49,080 bases of DNA from an uncultured Gammaproteobacteria bacterium (GCA_905479295.1 CAJQLY010000017.1:76380-125459); one strand, 5' to 3'. Positions 39,063 through 47,954 are shown, counted from the stretch's first letter. Made by a program: numbers and translations. The notes: generated from the sequence alone by a model not told the origin.

Positions 39063-40007
39063 ATGCATGATCCACTGCATGTAGCAATTGCATTAATACA
39101 CAATCAAACATCTGATATTCTGCTTCAGCAACGTGCTGAAAGTGTGCATATGGCTCGCTTATGGGAATTTCCGGGTGGCAAGGTTGAGCTGGGAGAGTCT
39201 CCCAAAATAGCCTTGCGTCGTGAATTAAAAGAAGAACTTGGGATTGTAGTCACTCAGGCAAGACTCTTCTTTAGCTTTAACTACCAATATCCAGAGTTGG
39301 CTATTCGTTTTCATGTGTTTGTTGTTGAAGCCTATGAGCATCTACCAATGGGGCATGAAGGCCAGCTAATACGCTGGCAAGCGCTAGCGGATTTATCTTT
39401 AAGTAGTATGCCGCCAGCTAATCAAACGATAGTTCAGGCATTGCGATTAGATACTCGTTATATGATTGCAGATCAGGACGTACTAGCCGAGCAATTAGAG
39501 CAGCAGATTGAAACACAGCTTGCATCCGGTATTCAGTTAATTCAATTGCGTGCACACACTCTCTCAAGACAACAGTACTTCAAGCTATTGAATAATGTGC
39601 AAGGTTTGCTGTTAGCAAAGCAAGCGCAGGTGATTTTGAATTGTCCACTAGATTGGCTTAAGGCAGAGCAATGGCCTTACTTGCACTTGAGCGCCAAGCA
39701 ACTACGTCTTGCATATGCAAAGTATCAATCAGGAGAAAGGCATCAGTATTTCTCAGCATCGGTACATGATGAGGAAGAATTGAATATGGCAAATGCTTTG
39801 TCATTACGTTGTATCTTGTTGGCGCCTGTTTTAAAAACACCCACCCACAGTGAGTGTAAATCTTTAGCCTGGGCCGGATTTCAACGGCTAGCTAGTATGA
39901 GCAATTGGCCTGTATTTGCTTTGGGTGGTATGACAAAAGATCAATTGGCTGTGGTGCAAGCCCATGGCGGTCATGGTATTGCAGGTATTCGCGCCTTTGC
40001 AGATTAA
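39063..40007 (+). CDS. mutT: MutT-type Nudix hydrolase fused to a ThiE-like domain
   Basis: The N-domain (about 1-130) is a MutT Nudix enzyme, expected to hydrolyse 8-oxo-dGTP. The Nudix box is complete, GGKVELGESPKIALRRELKEELGI (about 38-60). The C-domain (about 140-314) resembles thiamine-phosphate synthase (ThiE/TenI barrel), with GIQLIQLRAH and the end ALGGMTKDQLAVVQAHGGHGIAGIRAF. The lysine that usually follows QLR in ThiE is a histidine region here and other contact residues are weak, so thiamine synthesis is doubtful. The same fusion occurs in Pseudomonas. It is convergent with zapD; yacG, often next to these genes, is absent. Confidence 0.9.
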   Translation: MHDPLHVAIALIHNQTSDILLQQRAESVHMARLWEFPGGKVELGESPKIALRRELKEELGIVVTQARLFFSFNYQYPELAIRFHVFVVEAYEHLPMGHEGQLIRWQALADLSLSSMPPANQTIVQALRLDTRYMIADQDVLAEQLEQQIETQLASGIQLIQLRAHTLSRQQYFKLLNNVQGLLLAKQAQVILNCPLDWLKAEQWPYLHLSAKQLRLAYAKYQSGERHQYFSASVHDEEELNMANALSLRCILLAPVLKTPTHSECKSLAWAGFQRLASMSNWPVFALGGMTKDQLAVVQAHGGHGIAGIRAFAD

Positions 40008-40022
40008 GATTATTCTATTGTT

Positions 40023-40814
40023 TTAGAATGTGCAGCAGGTGAGTTTAAACTTCATATTAAGCTGAACCTGTTTAGGGTTAAGTTTAAGGTCGTGCTGATT
40101 CATGAATCGAATTGAGAAGCGATGCTTACCTGCACTGATCTCAGGAAAACATCCCAGCTCTCTATCGACTGCTACCCGTAGTATTTGAGAGGGTTGCCCC
40201 GAGTCTAAGGTACGCTGATAAAAGCCTTGTTCTGCGATACAGTCTTCATATATTGCACTGGTTCTGATTAGATTTAAGCAGGTGCTAATCGAGCGCTGAA
40301 TTAATTCCAGTGGTGCGACCCATTCTCGTAGTGCTTGTTGTCTGCTATTGATGTCTTGTGCCAGCCAAAAATGATAGGCCGGTAGATCAAATTCACAAGT
40401 GCCACCAGGAATACCAGCACGTTGACTAAGGGCCTTAATAAACTCATTTTCCTTTGTGCTTGATAAGAGCTGACCATTGATTATGCTCATTTCAGAAATC
40501 AGTTGTTCATGGGTATCAACTAAGTCTTGTAGCTTGCTACGATCAATTTTTTCAGTCTTAGAAAAACCATCTAATGTATTTAATTCGCGGCTAAGCTCTT
40601 TTAGTATTTCTTGTTTCAGATCACCACGCGAAATTAGATTTATTAGCTCAATTAAGGCTGATAAAGATAGATGGCTGCCCCAAGATGTAGTCTGATCTAA
40701 GCAATAGTTACAACGTGCAGATAGATGTTCAATACGCATAAATGTACGGATCCGCTCATTGAGAGGTTGCTCAAATACAATAGACTTCTGTGCTGGGTTT
40801 GGCTGATTAGACAT
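40023..40814 (-). CDS. zapD: Cell division protein ZapD
   Basis: ZapD binds the FtsZ C-terminal tail and bundles FtsZ filaments. The 263-residue protein opens with a short extension and then the family start IVFEQPLNERIRTFMRIEHL (about 12-31). The middle is helical (about 50-130), with TCEFDLPAYHFWLAQD (about 137-152), and the C-terminus ends IRFMNQ...FKLTCCTF, close to the E. coli ending FELACC. Its start overlaps the coaE stop by eight bases; coaE-zapD is a common gammaproteobacterial pair. The convergent gap to mutT is only 15 bases. Confidence 0.93.
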   Translation of the reverse strand: MSNQPNPAQKSIVFEQPLNERIRTFMRIEHLSARCNYCLDQTTSWGSHLSLSALIELINLISRGDLKQEILKELSRELNTLDGFSKTEKIDRSKLQDLVDTHEQLISEMSIINGQLLSSTKENEFIKALSQRAGIPGGTCEFDLPAYHFWLAQDINSRQQALREWVAPLELIQRSISTCLNLIRTSAIYEDCIAEQGFYQRTLDSGQPSQILRVAVDRELGCFPEISAGKHRFSIRFMNQHDLKLNPKQVQLNMKFKLTCCTF

Positions 40815-41430
40815 AAGTAGGATTATGGGACGCTTGATGTGTTAAATCCAAGTATTTTTTATGTAGCTGATCTAGTTGGTCAGTCAGACTGGCGTGATTG
40901 CTATTGTTTGTCACAATATCATCAGCACACTCTAATCGATGCTTATCGTCTAGCTGGCGTGCCATGATCTTTTCAATATCTTCTACTTTACAATCATCAC
41001 GCGCTATAACACGCTGGATTCGTAAGTCTTTAGAGCAATCAATTACCAATAAACGCTCTATGAGGTCATTCATACCAGCTTCAATGAGTAATGGTGCTGA
41101 AAGTATGCAGTAAGCAGAATCACTATGATCGATTTGTTTTTTTATCTCACTGCGGACACGTGGATGAATAATTTGCTCAAGCTTTTGGCGTGCAGCCTCA
41201 TCATCAAAAATTAATGTTCGAAGTGCTTTACGGTCTATATTGCCTTCTGCATCAAAGATATGAGCAGGAAAATTCTGCTGTATTTCATAATAGGCATTAC
41301 TACCTTTTTGTAATAGCTCGCGACTGATCACATCGGCATCAATTATTTTTATGCCATAACATGAATGTAAATAATCGCTGACTTCTGTTTTACCAGCGCC
41401 AATACCACCAGTGAGTCCAATCAATAACAT
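40807..41430 (-). CDS. coaE: Dephospho-CoA kinase
   Basis: CoaE phosphorylates dephospho-CoA, the last step of coenzyme A synthesis. The ORF track starts at 41529, inside pilD; ATG at 41430 is chosen because the protein then begins MLLIGLTGGIGAGKTEVSDYL, directly with the P-loop, and has 207 residues, the family length. The DADVISREL motif (about 31-39) and the conserved IIHPRVR block (about 80-86) are present. It starts seven bases after the pilD stop, matching the widespread pilD-coaE-zapD order. Confidence 0.95.
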   Translation of the reverse strand: MLLIGLTGGIGAGKTEVSDYLHSCYGIKIIDADVISRELLQKGSNAYYEIQQNFPAHIFDAEGNIDRKALRTLIFDDEAARQKLEQIIHPRVRSEIKKQIDHSDSAYCILSAPLLIEAGMNDLIERLLVIDCSKDLRIQRVIARDDCKVEDIEKIMARQLDDKHRLECADDIVTNNSNHASLTDQLDQLHKKYLDLTHQASHNPTYV

Positions 41431-41437
41431 TGTGCGG

Positions 41438-42253
41438 TCAGTAGTTAAAAAAGTAGTTGTTAAGCTGATCATGCCATAGTAGACAAATACTAGCCCCAAG
41501 AGCAAGAAATGGTCCAAATGGCATAGCACTATCTTTCTTTAGTTTACCAAATAATAAGAGGGTGATTCCAATCACGCTGGCACTGATGGAAGCGATTAAA
41601 ATGGTTGGCAGTAATACACCCCAGCCTAAGCAAGCGCCAATCATCGCTAGTAATTTAAAATCCCCATAGCCCATACCTTCGCGATTAGTTAGTAATCGAT
41701 GTAACTGAAAGACTAACCATAGACTGGTATAGCCGATCATCGCTCCAAGTACACTTTCTTCTAAGGTAATAAAAGAGCCAAAGAGATTAAATGCAAGACC
41801 AAGCCAAAGTAGACCCAATGTGAGTTCATCTGGTAGCGTCATGGTATTAAAATCAATCACAGATAAGGCGAGTAAACCTAGCAAAAACACTATGGCGAAG
41901 AGGCCATTTGCAGTCAGTCCAAATTGCTTGATTGCGATGCAGCTGAGTAATACGGAGGCCAATTCAACGATAGGGTATTGAATGCCAATGGCTTGCTTAC
42001 AATGACGACATTTACCAGTGAGCAGGATGAAACTTAATAGTGGAATGTTTTCAAACAGAGTCAACTGTGTCTTGCAGCAAGGACAGAACGAACGTGGCTG
42101 CATGAAGTTAAAGGTTTTCTTAGAAGAGAGAGGTAAATCTGATTCCAGCATCAGTGGTAAGCGGTAGATCAACAGATTGAGAAAACTACCTAAAACTAAG
42201 CCAAGCAGTGCTACATATAGGTAGATGGTTGGTGTCACTAAAAATTCGATCAT
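41438..42253 (-). CDS. pilD: Type IV prepilin peptidase / N-methyltransferase
   Basis: PilD cuts the leader of type IV prepilins and pseudopilins and methylates the new N-terminus, in the inner membrane. The 271-residue protein has an N-terminal segment with the zinc-type cysteines C57/C60 and C82/C85, about seven further membrane spans, and two catalytic aspartates: D134 in SVIDFNTMTLPDE and D198 in the GYGDFK motif. All motifs are intact, although the adjacent pilC is broken. It may still process the intact pilin or pseudopilins encoded elsewhere. Confidence 0.95.
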   Translation of the reverse strand: MIEFLVTPTIYLYVALLGLVLGSFLNLLIYRLPLMLESDLPLSSKKTFNFMQPRSFCPCCKTQLTLFENIPLLSFILLTGKCRHCKQAIGIQYPIVELASVLLSCIAIKQFGLTANGLFAIVFLLGLLALSVIDFNTMTLPDELTLGLLWLGLAFNLFGSFITLEESVLGAMIGYTSLWLVFQLHRLLTNREGMGYGDFKLLAMIGACLGWGVLLPTILIASISASVIGITLLLFGKLKKDSAMPFGPFLALGASICLLWHDQLNNYFFNY

Positions 42254-42335
42254 CTTAGTCTCATATAAATGTATTAGGGCAAATTATTTTGAGTTTCCAA
42301 GCTATTGCCCTGCAGGCTAGTCTTATTCAATTTAA

Positions 42336-43591
42336 TTATATAATTGAGCTCAATTTGAAAATGGGCAAGTACATTGCAAGTACAAGACTTCCGACGATAA
42401 GCCCAAGTAGGCTGATGATCAAGGGTTCTAATAGACTATTCATGCCAGCAACCCATTGCTCAAGATCATTTTCATATATTTCAGATAGATTGCTTAATAA
42501 CTGTAATAAGCTACCTGATTCTTCCCCAGTCCTAATCATGTCTTGCATAAGAGGTGTGAAGTAACGAAATTTTTAAAGCTAGTAGAGAGTGATGCACCGG
42601 CACGGATATCTTTTGTAATAACAATGCAGGCCTCTTGGAATAATAGATTGGGCATGACTGTGGAGAGCTTGTTGAGACAGTCAACCAAGGGTAAGCCAGC
42701 ACCAAATAGTGTTGCTAAAGTGCGGTTAAACCTGGCTAGCAAGCTGCAATGATAAGCCTTGCCAAATATCGGGATATGTAATCGTGCAGTATCTAAGTGG
42801 CGTTGAACAGTTAGATTATTGTGATAGCCATAACGAATGATGATGAGGAAGGTAATGCTAGTGCTAATGATTAAAAGAATATGGTCTTTTATAGTGTGTG
42901 AGAATTGAATTAATAAGCGAGTGTAATGAGGTAGTTCGGCGCCGAAATCAATAAATAGTTTTTCAAACTGTGGCATTACCCAAATAAACAATATTAGAAC
43001 AACAACGAATGAAATCATTAGTATTGTGCAGGGATAGATTAATGCGCGGCGAATATTACGCTGTAATTCTTCAAGCTTACGTCTATGTCGAACAGCCTTT
43101 TCAAGCACCTTATTCAGGCTTCCGGAATGTTCACCGAGTGCAATTAAATTACATAAGATGGGATCAAAACTATTACCTTGTCTACGTAAGCTATCGGCCA
43201 ACGAGGTACCACTTTCTAATTCTTTTTTTATGCCAGTAAGTAAGTGTCTGATGGCAGGTTTCTTCTGTCCATAATTAAGCGTATTAAAGCATTGTAATAT
43301 CGGTATACCTGCCTGAAGCAACATGCTGAGTTGCTGTAAAATATGACTAATATCTGATCTTTTTACTCGTCTCTGGTTGGTGAGTTTGTCGTTTAACAAA
43401 CACCTCTGGATTGTGGTATTTATTAAATGTTATAGGACAGGAGGTGCAGTCTCAGCATGGAGTAATTTGATGCCTTGTTGTCGCAATAAAGTGCGCAAAG
43501 AATCTTCATCTCTTGTGCAACTACGCCCATGTGCAGATTTTCCAAGGTAATCCTTACCATGCCAAATAAAAATGATGCTATTTTTAGGCAC
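42336..43591 (-). pseudogene. pilC: Type IV pilus inner membrane platform protein PilC, disrupted by a stop codon and a frameshift
   Basis: PilC is the membrane platform on which the PilB motor assembles the pilus. Three pieces together cover the family. The N-terminus, not in the ORF track, reads from GTG 43591: KNSIIFIWHGKDYLGKSAHG and DSLRTLLRQQGI, then hits an in-frame TAA at 43430-43432. The same frame resumes (SDISHILQQLSMLLQAGIP) to the core T2SSF domains and runs out at 42536. The last part (RYFTPLMQDMIRTGEESGSL to MYLPIFKLSSII) is in another frame, as if one base were lost from the AAATTTTT run at 42567-42574. The total span, about 418 codons, is the expected full length. Two independent lesions suggest real decay. 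One could be a sequence error. Confidence 0.85.
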
Positions 43592-43623
43592 AGAAATCAG
43601 TGAATATTTTTAGTGGAGTTTAA

Positions 43624-44136
43624 TCAACTATCTGTAGATTCTGTTTCATCTAAGACCTCTTTTGGAGATTCTTCAATAGGCAATTCTTTTTTACAATTAC
43701 TAGGGAAATAGGATTGGATATCTGCATTACTAAGCAGGCAGCTCCAACGCAGCATGCCACCCGTAATCGCAGGTGTGAATGTAGCACTATCGCTTTCACC
43801 AAAATGTTCACCTAATTTTTTATAGACCACCTGAATGGCACCAGAAGCCAGTACATCGATTGAGCTAATGAGGTTGTCGGCATAGGTTTCTTTTGCTGGT
43901 AAGCCATAGTTTTTGTTACCAGCGTCTGGAAAAGTTCCCTGCCGTGCAAAGGTCTCAGCAGCGATGAATTTGACACTATTAATTGCGCTCATGCTGGCCG
44001 CTACTTTGCTACGCACTGTGTAGTCTTGATACATAGGTACAGCCACCGTGGTTAAAACACCAATAATAGCAATAACTATCATCAGCTCGATTAGGGTGAA
44101 GCCTTTGGTTTTATTTCTATCTTTAAATGTCTTCAT
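43624..44136 (-). CDS. pilA: Type IV major pilin-like protein
   Basis: A type IVa pilin precursor of 170 residues. The short basic leader ends in KTKG, and the mature chain begins FTLIELMIVIAIIGVLTTVAVP, with Glu5 and the hydrophobic assembly helix. A disulfide pair near the C-terminus is likely (C in LRWSCLL and C in PSNCKK). After it runs an acidic tail of about 20 residues (ELPIEESPKEVLDETESTDS), longer than I expect for pilins. Ribosome site GGGAG lies about 11 bases upstream; no sigma-54 site was seen. pilB is missing and pilC is broken downstream, so assembly from this locus is doubtful. Confidence 0.9.
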   Translation of the reverse strand: MKTFKDRNKTKGFTLIELMIVIAIIGVLTTVAVPMYQDYTVRSKVAASMSAINSVKFIAAETFARQGTFPDAGNKNYGLPAKETYADNLISSIDVLASGAIQVVYKKLGEHFGESDSATFTPAITGGMLRWSCLLSNADIQSYFPSNCKKELPIEESPKEVLDETESTDS

Positions 44137-44376
44137 CTTTAAATACTCCCACCTAGCAAAAACGTATCCAGAGAGTACGTCTTTTTTCTAGCTTTGACTA
44201 ATGGTGTATTTAGATAACGATAGTAGGTGCAGATATAACGCACAAATGCGGCGATGACGTGTAACTGCGGTACAGTTGAGAGGCCGAAACCGTCGCTGGT
44301 ATATGATAATATTCAGTCAGAATTAACACTGATTATTCAGTTTACGCTGTCTTTTTATAGCTATGGTTATCATCTA
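44137..44376. promoter_or_regulatory. Divergent intergenic region between pilA and nadE
   Basis: About 240 bases with divergent starts. It must hold promoters for both genes, but I could not define a convincing -35/-10 pair or a sigma-54 element. One short inverted repeat (ACGTA ... TACGT, about 44161-44179) followed by CTTTTTT is visible on the plus strand. The ORF-track extension of nadE to 44254 lies here and is rejected. Confidence 0.4.
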
Positions 44377-46008
44377 ATGTCTGATTCATCTTTGCATATC
44401 GTACTTGCCCAACTGAATTTCACTGTGGGTGATATTGAGGGTAACTGTGAAAAAATGATGGTCGCCCTAGCGCAAGCGAAGGCTGAACAGGCAGACTGTG
44501 TGGTCTTTAGTGAATTAGCGACTATTGGCTATCCACCTGAGGACTTGCTATATCGTAGTCATATTTTTGAGCGGATTGATCAGACGATTACACGATTAGC
44601 GCAGGCATCGGTTGGTATCGTGACGATTGTTGGCACGCCATGGATGCAACAGGATGATCTATATAATGCAGCCTTAGTCTTACGTGATGGTGAAATTACA
44701 GCACAGTATTTCAAAAACAAATTGCCTAACTATAATGTGTTTGATGAGAAACGTTATTTTAAGGAGGGTACCGCTGCTTGTGTCTTTGATTTAGCCGGTA
44801 CCTCGGTAGCCCTGACGATCTGTGAGGATATTTGGTGGCCACAACCTATTGCAGCAGCTAAGCAGGCAGGTGCTGAGTTAGTTTTAAATATTAATGCTAG
44901 CCCGTTCCATAGTGGTAAGCAGTTAGAGCGCACTCAGAATTTAAAGCAGAGAGTCGCTGAAACAGGTCTGCCGATAGCCTATTTGAATCAGATAGGTGGT
45001 CAAGATGAACTGGTCTTTGATGGTCAGTCGTTTGCGATCAACCCAGATAAAGAAGTCGTATTTTTAGCTCAAGCCTTTACTGAGGGAGTCTATAGTTTAG
45101 AGTTTGACTGCGAGCAGCATAGTTTTGTAAAGCAGGCTTGCGCAGAGCCTATAGAGACGAATGCAGCGATTTACCAAGCGCTGACCTATGGTCTGCAGGA
45201 TTACGTGCGGAAAAATGGTTTCAAGGGTGGTTTGATTGGCTTATCAGGTGGGATTGATTCTGCATTGGCACTAACATTGGCAGTCGATGCATTAGGTTCT
45301 GAGAAGGTACATGCGGTGATGATGCCTTCACCATACACTTCGCAAATGAGCCTTGATGATGCGGCCGAACTTGCCGCTAATCTGGGAGTGCGTTACAGCG
45401 TCATCTCGATTGAATCACTTTATGATCAATTTCTTGATGTCTTGGCGGTGCCTTTCGCTGGTGCAGCAGCAGATACTACAGAAGAGAATATTCAGGCACG
45501 CATCCGCGGTTTATTACTAATGGCATTGTCTAATAAGACGGACTATATGCTGATTTCGACCGGCAATAAGAGTGAAATGGCGGTTGGTTATGCCACCTTA
45601 TATGGCGATATGGCTGGTGGCTTTGCGCCCTTAAAGGATGTTTTAAAGACCCGGGTGTTCGCCTTAGCAAACTATAAAAATGATGACGTTGAGGTTATTC
45701 CACAGCGTATTATTGATCGACCACCGAGTGCTGAATTGGCGCCAGATCAAAAAGATGAAGACTCTTTGCCACCATATTCTGAGCTAGATCGTATTCTTGA
45801 ATTATTTATTGAGTATGACTTTTCACGTAAAGATATCGTCGATCAAGGCTTTGATCAGGCGATAGTGACGCGTGTAATCAATATGGTCTTTAAAAGCGAG
45901 TACAAGCGTCGACAAGCACCGCCAGGGGTTAAGGTATCGAAACGCTCGTTCGGTCGGGATCGTCGCTATCCAATCACTTCAGGAGCTTTAAGCTATCTGA
46001 AGGATTGA
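44377..46008 (+). CDS. nadE: Glutamine-dependent NAD+ synthetase
   Basis: NadE converts deamido-NAD to NAD using ammonia drawn from glutamine. The 543-residue protein has a nitrilase-type glutaminase domain (about 5-255) with triad E46 (VVFSELATIGYPPED), K115 (FKNKLPNYNVFDE) and C149 (TICEDIWWP), and an NAD synthase domain with the PP-loop SGGIDS at 290-295. ATG 44377 is chosen; the track's 44254 start would add 41 residues not seen in the family, while MSDSSLHIVLAQLNFTVGDI is the normal opening. It is monocistronic and convergent with bamD. Confidence 0.96.
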   Translation: MSDSSLHIVLAQLNFTVGDIEGNCEKMMVALAQAKAEQADCVVFSELATIGYPPEDLLYRSHIFERIDQTITRLAQASVGIVTIVGTPWMQQDDLYNAALVLRDGEITAQYFKNKLPNYNVFDEKRYFKEGTAACVFDLAGTSVALTICEDIWWPQPIAAAKQAGAELVLNINASPFHSGKQLERTQNLKQRVAETGLPIAYLNQIGGQDELVFDGQSFAINPDKEVVFLAQAFTEGVYSLEFDCEQHSFVKQACAEPIETNAAIYQALTYGLQDYVRKNGFKGGLIGLSGGIDSALALTLAVDALGSEKVHAVMMPSPYTSQMSLDDAAELAANLGVRYSVISIESLYDQFLDVLAVPFAGAAADTTEENIQARIRGLLLMALSNKTDYMLISTGNKSEMAVGYATLYGDMAGGFAPLKDVLKTRVFALANYKNDDVEVIPQRIIDRPPSAELAPDQKDEDSLPPYSELDRILELFIEYDFSRKDIVDQGFDQAIVTRVINMVFKSEYKRRQAPPGVKVSKRSFGRDRRYPITSGALSYLKD

Positions 46009-46056
46009 AGACTCCGCAGATGTAAGTGATGCCTAATGCTGGCTGCTGAGGCTGGT

Positions 46057-46935
46057 TTAATTACAGTAGTAAGTCTTTAAATTTAAACGTTCAAGTAAGC
46101 GAGACCATGCACTAGTGGCACAGCTGACCTTGCTGGCTGTGATTGATGGGTCTTTTATCGATCCATCAGGTAGTACAAAGTTGGCGGCATAGACCTTACT
46201 TGTATCATCGGCTAAGTCGTCAATCTTTAACTGACGGTAGGCCAGCTCTAAGATGTAAACTGCCTGTGGCATGATCGGTGCACCCTGGTATTTCTGCATC
46301 ACATATTGTGCACGATTGGCTGCTGCAAGATAGGCGCCACGACGCATGTAGAAATCTGCAACAGTGACTTCATGTTCGGCTAATTCATTACGTAAAAAGA
46401 TCATGCGCTGCTGAGCGTCAAAGGCATAATCACTATCAGGAAATCGGTTAATTAAGGTATTAAATACTTCGAATGCCGCTAGCAAAGGTTTTGGGTCTTT
46501 ATCTGATGGGTTGCGCGGTATAATCGCATTAAAGATCGACTTACTCTTATTGAATAAGGCAAGACCTTTGATGTAGTGAGCATATGCAACATTTTCATGC
46601 TCAGGGTTGAGTCGGATGAAGCGGTCGGCCATATCGACAGCAATATCCATATCCATCTGATTGTAATACAGATAGGCTAAATCTAGCTGTGCTTGCTGTG
46701 CGTAAACACCAAATGGATAGCGTGACTCTAGCAGGGCGTAACTGGTGACCGCATCCAGTGAGCGGTTACCAAACATTTCACCACGCGCCTTATCATAAAG
46801 TTGACGTGCGCTGATATCATCACTAATCTCGTCTTTATCATCATCATCATCTCCCCAGAATCCCTTAATCGTGGAACAGGCAGATAGATTGATGCAAAGA
46901 ATGGTAGCGAGAAGGAGCTTTAGCAGTTTAGGCAT
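46057..46935 (-). CDS. bamD: Outer membrane protein assembly factor BamD (lipoprotein)
   Basis: BamD is an essential lipoprotein of the BAM complex that inserts beta-barrel proteins. ATG at 46935 is chosen over the track start 46980 because it gives a clean lipoprotein signal, MPKLLKLLLATILCINLSAC, with lipobox LSAC. The mature protein has TPR repeats (about 40-250) with YDKARGEMFGNRSLDAVTSY and YAHYIKGLALFNKS. Directly after the acylated cysteine is an acidic spacer (GDDDDDKDEISDD). Length is 292 residues, above the 245 of E. coli because of the spacer and a C-terminal extension. It is divergent from rluD, the usual arrangement. Confidence 0.94.
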   Translation of the reverse strand: MPKLLKLLLATILCINLSACSTIKGFWGDDDDDKDEISDDISARQLYDKARGEMFGNRSLDAVTSYALLESRYPFGVYAQQAQLDLAYLYYNQMDMDIAVDMADRFIRLNPEHENVAYAHYIKGLALFNKSKSIFNAIIPRNPSDKDPKPLLAAFEVFNTLINRFPDSDYAFDAQQRMIFLRNELAEHEVTVADFYMRRGAYLAAANRAQYVMQKYQGAPIMPQAVYILELAYRQLKIDDLADDTSKVYAANFVLPDGSIKDPSITASKVSCATSAWSRLLERLNLKTYYCN

Positions 46936-46997
46936 CGGTATCGAAGTAGTTTTACTCAAGCTCGGTAGTATACCGCACACATTAGCGCACGCACATT

Positions 46998-47954
46998 ATG
47001 TCTGAACAAATCACCCATAGTTTTATTATTCCTGATGATCACCTTGGCTGGCGCCTCGATCGCTCGCTAACTGAATTACTTGGGAAATATTCACGTTCAC
47101 GTGTACAGAGCTGGATCAATCAAGCTCAGGTACAAGTCGATGGCGCAACTCAACCCTGTAAATTTGCTCTAAAAGGGGGGGAGTCAGTCCATCTGGTGAT
47201 TGTGGCTGAATCTGTCAATGAGCAACATCAAGCGGAAAATATCCCTCTAGAGGTCGTTTTTGAAGACGAGCACCTCCTTGTGGTGAATAAGCCAGCTGGA
47301 CTAGTGGTCCATCCAGGTGCGGGTATCGCTAAGGGCACTCTACTCAATGCATTGTTATATCATTCTGAGGAGCTCACTGAAATTCCTCGGGCCGGTATTG
47401 TTCACCGTCTGGATAAAGACACGACGGGGTTAATGGTGGTGGCTAAATCCTTAGTCGCACATACTGAGTTAGTGAAAAACTTACAAGATCATGTGGTTCA
47501 ACGGCGATATTATGCTGTTCTTAGGGGGCAGGTAATCTCTGGCGGCAAGATAGACCGACCAATAGGGCGACATCCGCATGATCGAATTAAAATGGCTGTC
47601 AATCCACGTGGTAAGGATGCAATCACTCACTACAAGGTGGTTGAAAAATATCAAAAGCACACGCTGATCGAGGCCAGTCTGGAGACGGGTAGGACACATC
47701 AGATTCGTGTCCATTTTGCGAGCTTAAATTATCCCTTAGTTGGTGATACCACTTATGCACGTCGGATTCAGCGAGTCTCTGGTGTTGCACCAGAGCTGAA
47801 TGAAGTATTAGCGAACTTCCCAAGACAGGCTTTACATGCGCATAGCTTGGCCTTTAAACACCCAGTGACGGCTGAAGAAGTAAAATGGTCGGTGCCGATG
47901 CCTGAGGATCTCCAAACCTTAGTGACTGCTTTAAAGACCTATTCAGCACAATGA
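46998..47954 (+). CDS. rluD: 23S rRNA pseudouridine synthase RluD
   Basis: RluD makes pseudouridines 1911, 1915 and 1917 in helix 69 of 23S rRNA. The 318-residue protein has an S4 RNA-binding domain (about 14-75), the catalytic domain with VVNKPAGLVVHPG (about 95-107) and the motif HRLDKDTTG with nucleophile D139, then ETGRTHQIRVH (about 228-238). Length matches E. coli RluD (326). Divergent from bamD and overlapping pgeF by four bases, a strongly conserved trio. Confidence 0.96.
   Translation: MSEQITHSFIIPDDHLGWRLDRSLTELLGKYSRSRVQSWINQAQVQVDGATQPCKFALKGGESVHLVIVAESVNEQHQAENIPLEVVFEDEHLLVVNKPAGLVVHPGAGIAKGTLLNALLYHSEELTEIPRAGIVHRLDKDTTGLMVVAKSLVAHTELVKNLQDHVVQRRYYAVLRGQVISGGKIDRPIGRHPHDRIKMAVNPRGKDAITHYKVVEKYQKHTLIEASLETGRTHQIRVHFASLNYPLVGDTTYARRIQRVSGVAPELNEVLANFPRQALHAHSLAFKHPVTAEEVKWSVPMPEDLQTLVTALKTYSAQ

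Noticed and set aside
41431-41529. N-terminal extension of coaE
   Set aside because: It overlaps the end of pilD and precedes the P-loop start; ATG 41430 gives the normal length.
42567-42574. Phase-variable homopolymer switching pilC on and off
   Set aside because: The run is only three A and five T, too short for typical slipped-strand switching, and the second lesion at 43430 would keep the gene off.
43399-43399. TTG at 43399 as a true pilC start
   Set aside because: The upstream sequence in the same frame encodes the conserved PilC N-terminus, so the apparent start is only an artefact of the in-frame stop.
44254-44376. N-terminal extension of nadE in the ORF track
   Set aside because: The 41 extra residues do not fit the family, and ATG 44377 gives the standard start.
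46848-46862. DDDDK in BamD as an enterokinase-type cleavage site
   Set aside because: Enterokinase is a mammalian protease; the match is chance in an acidic run.
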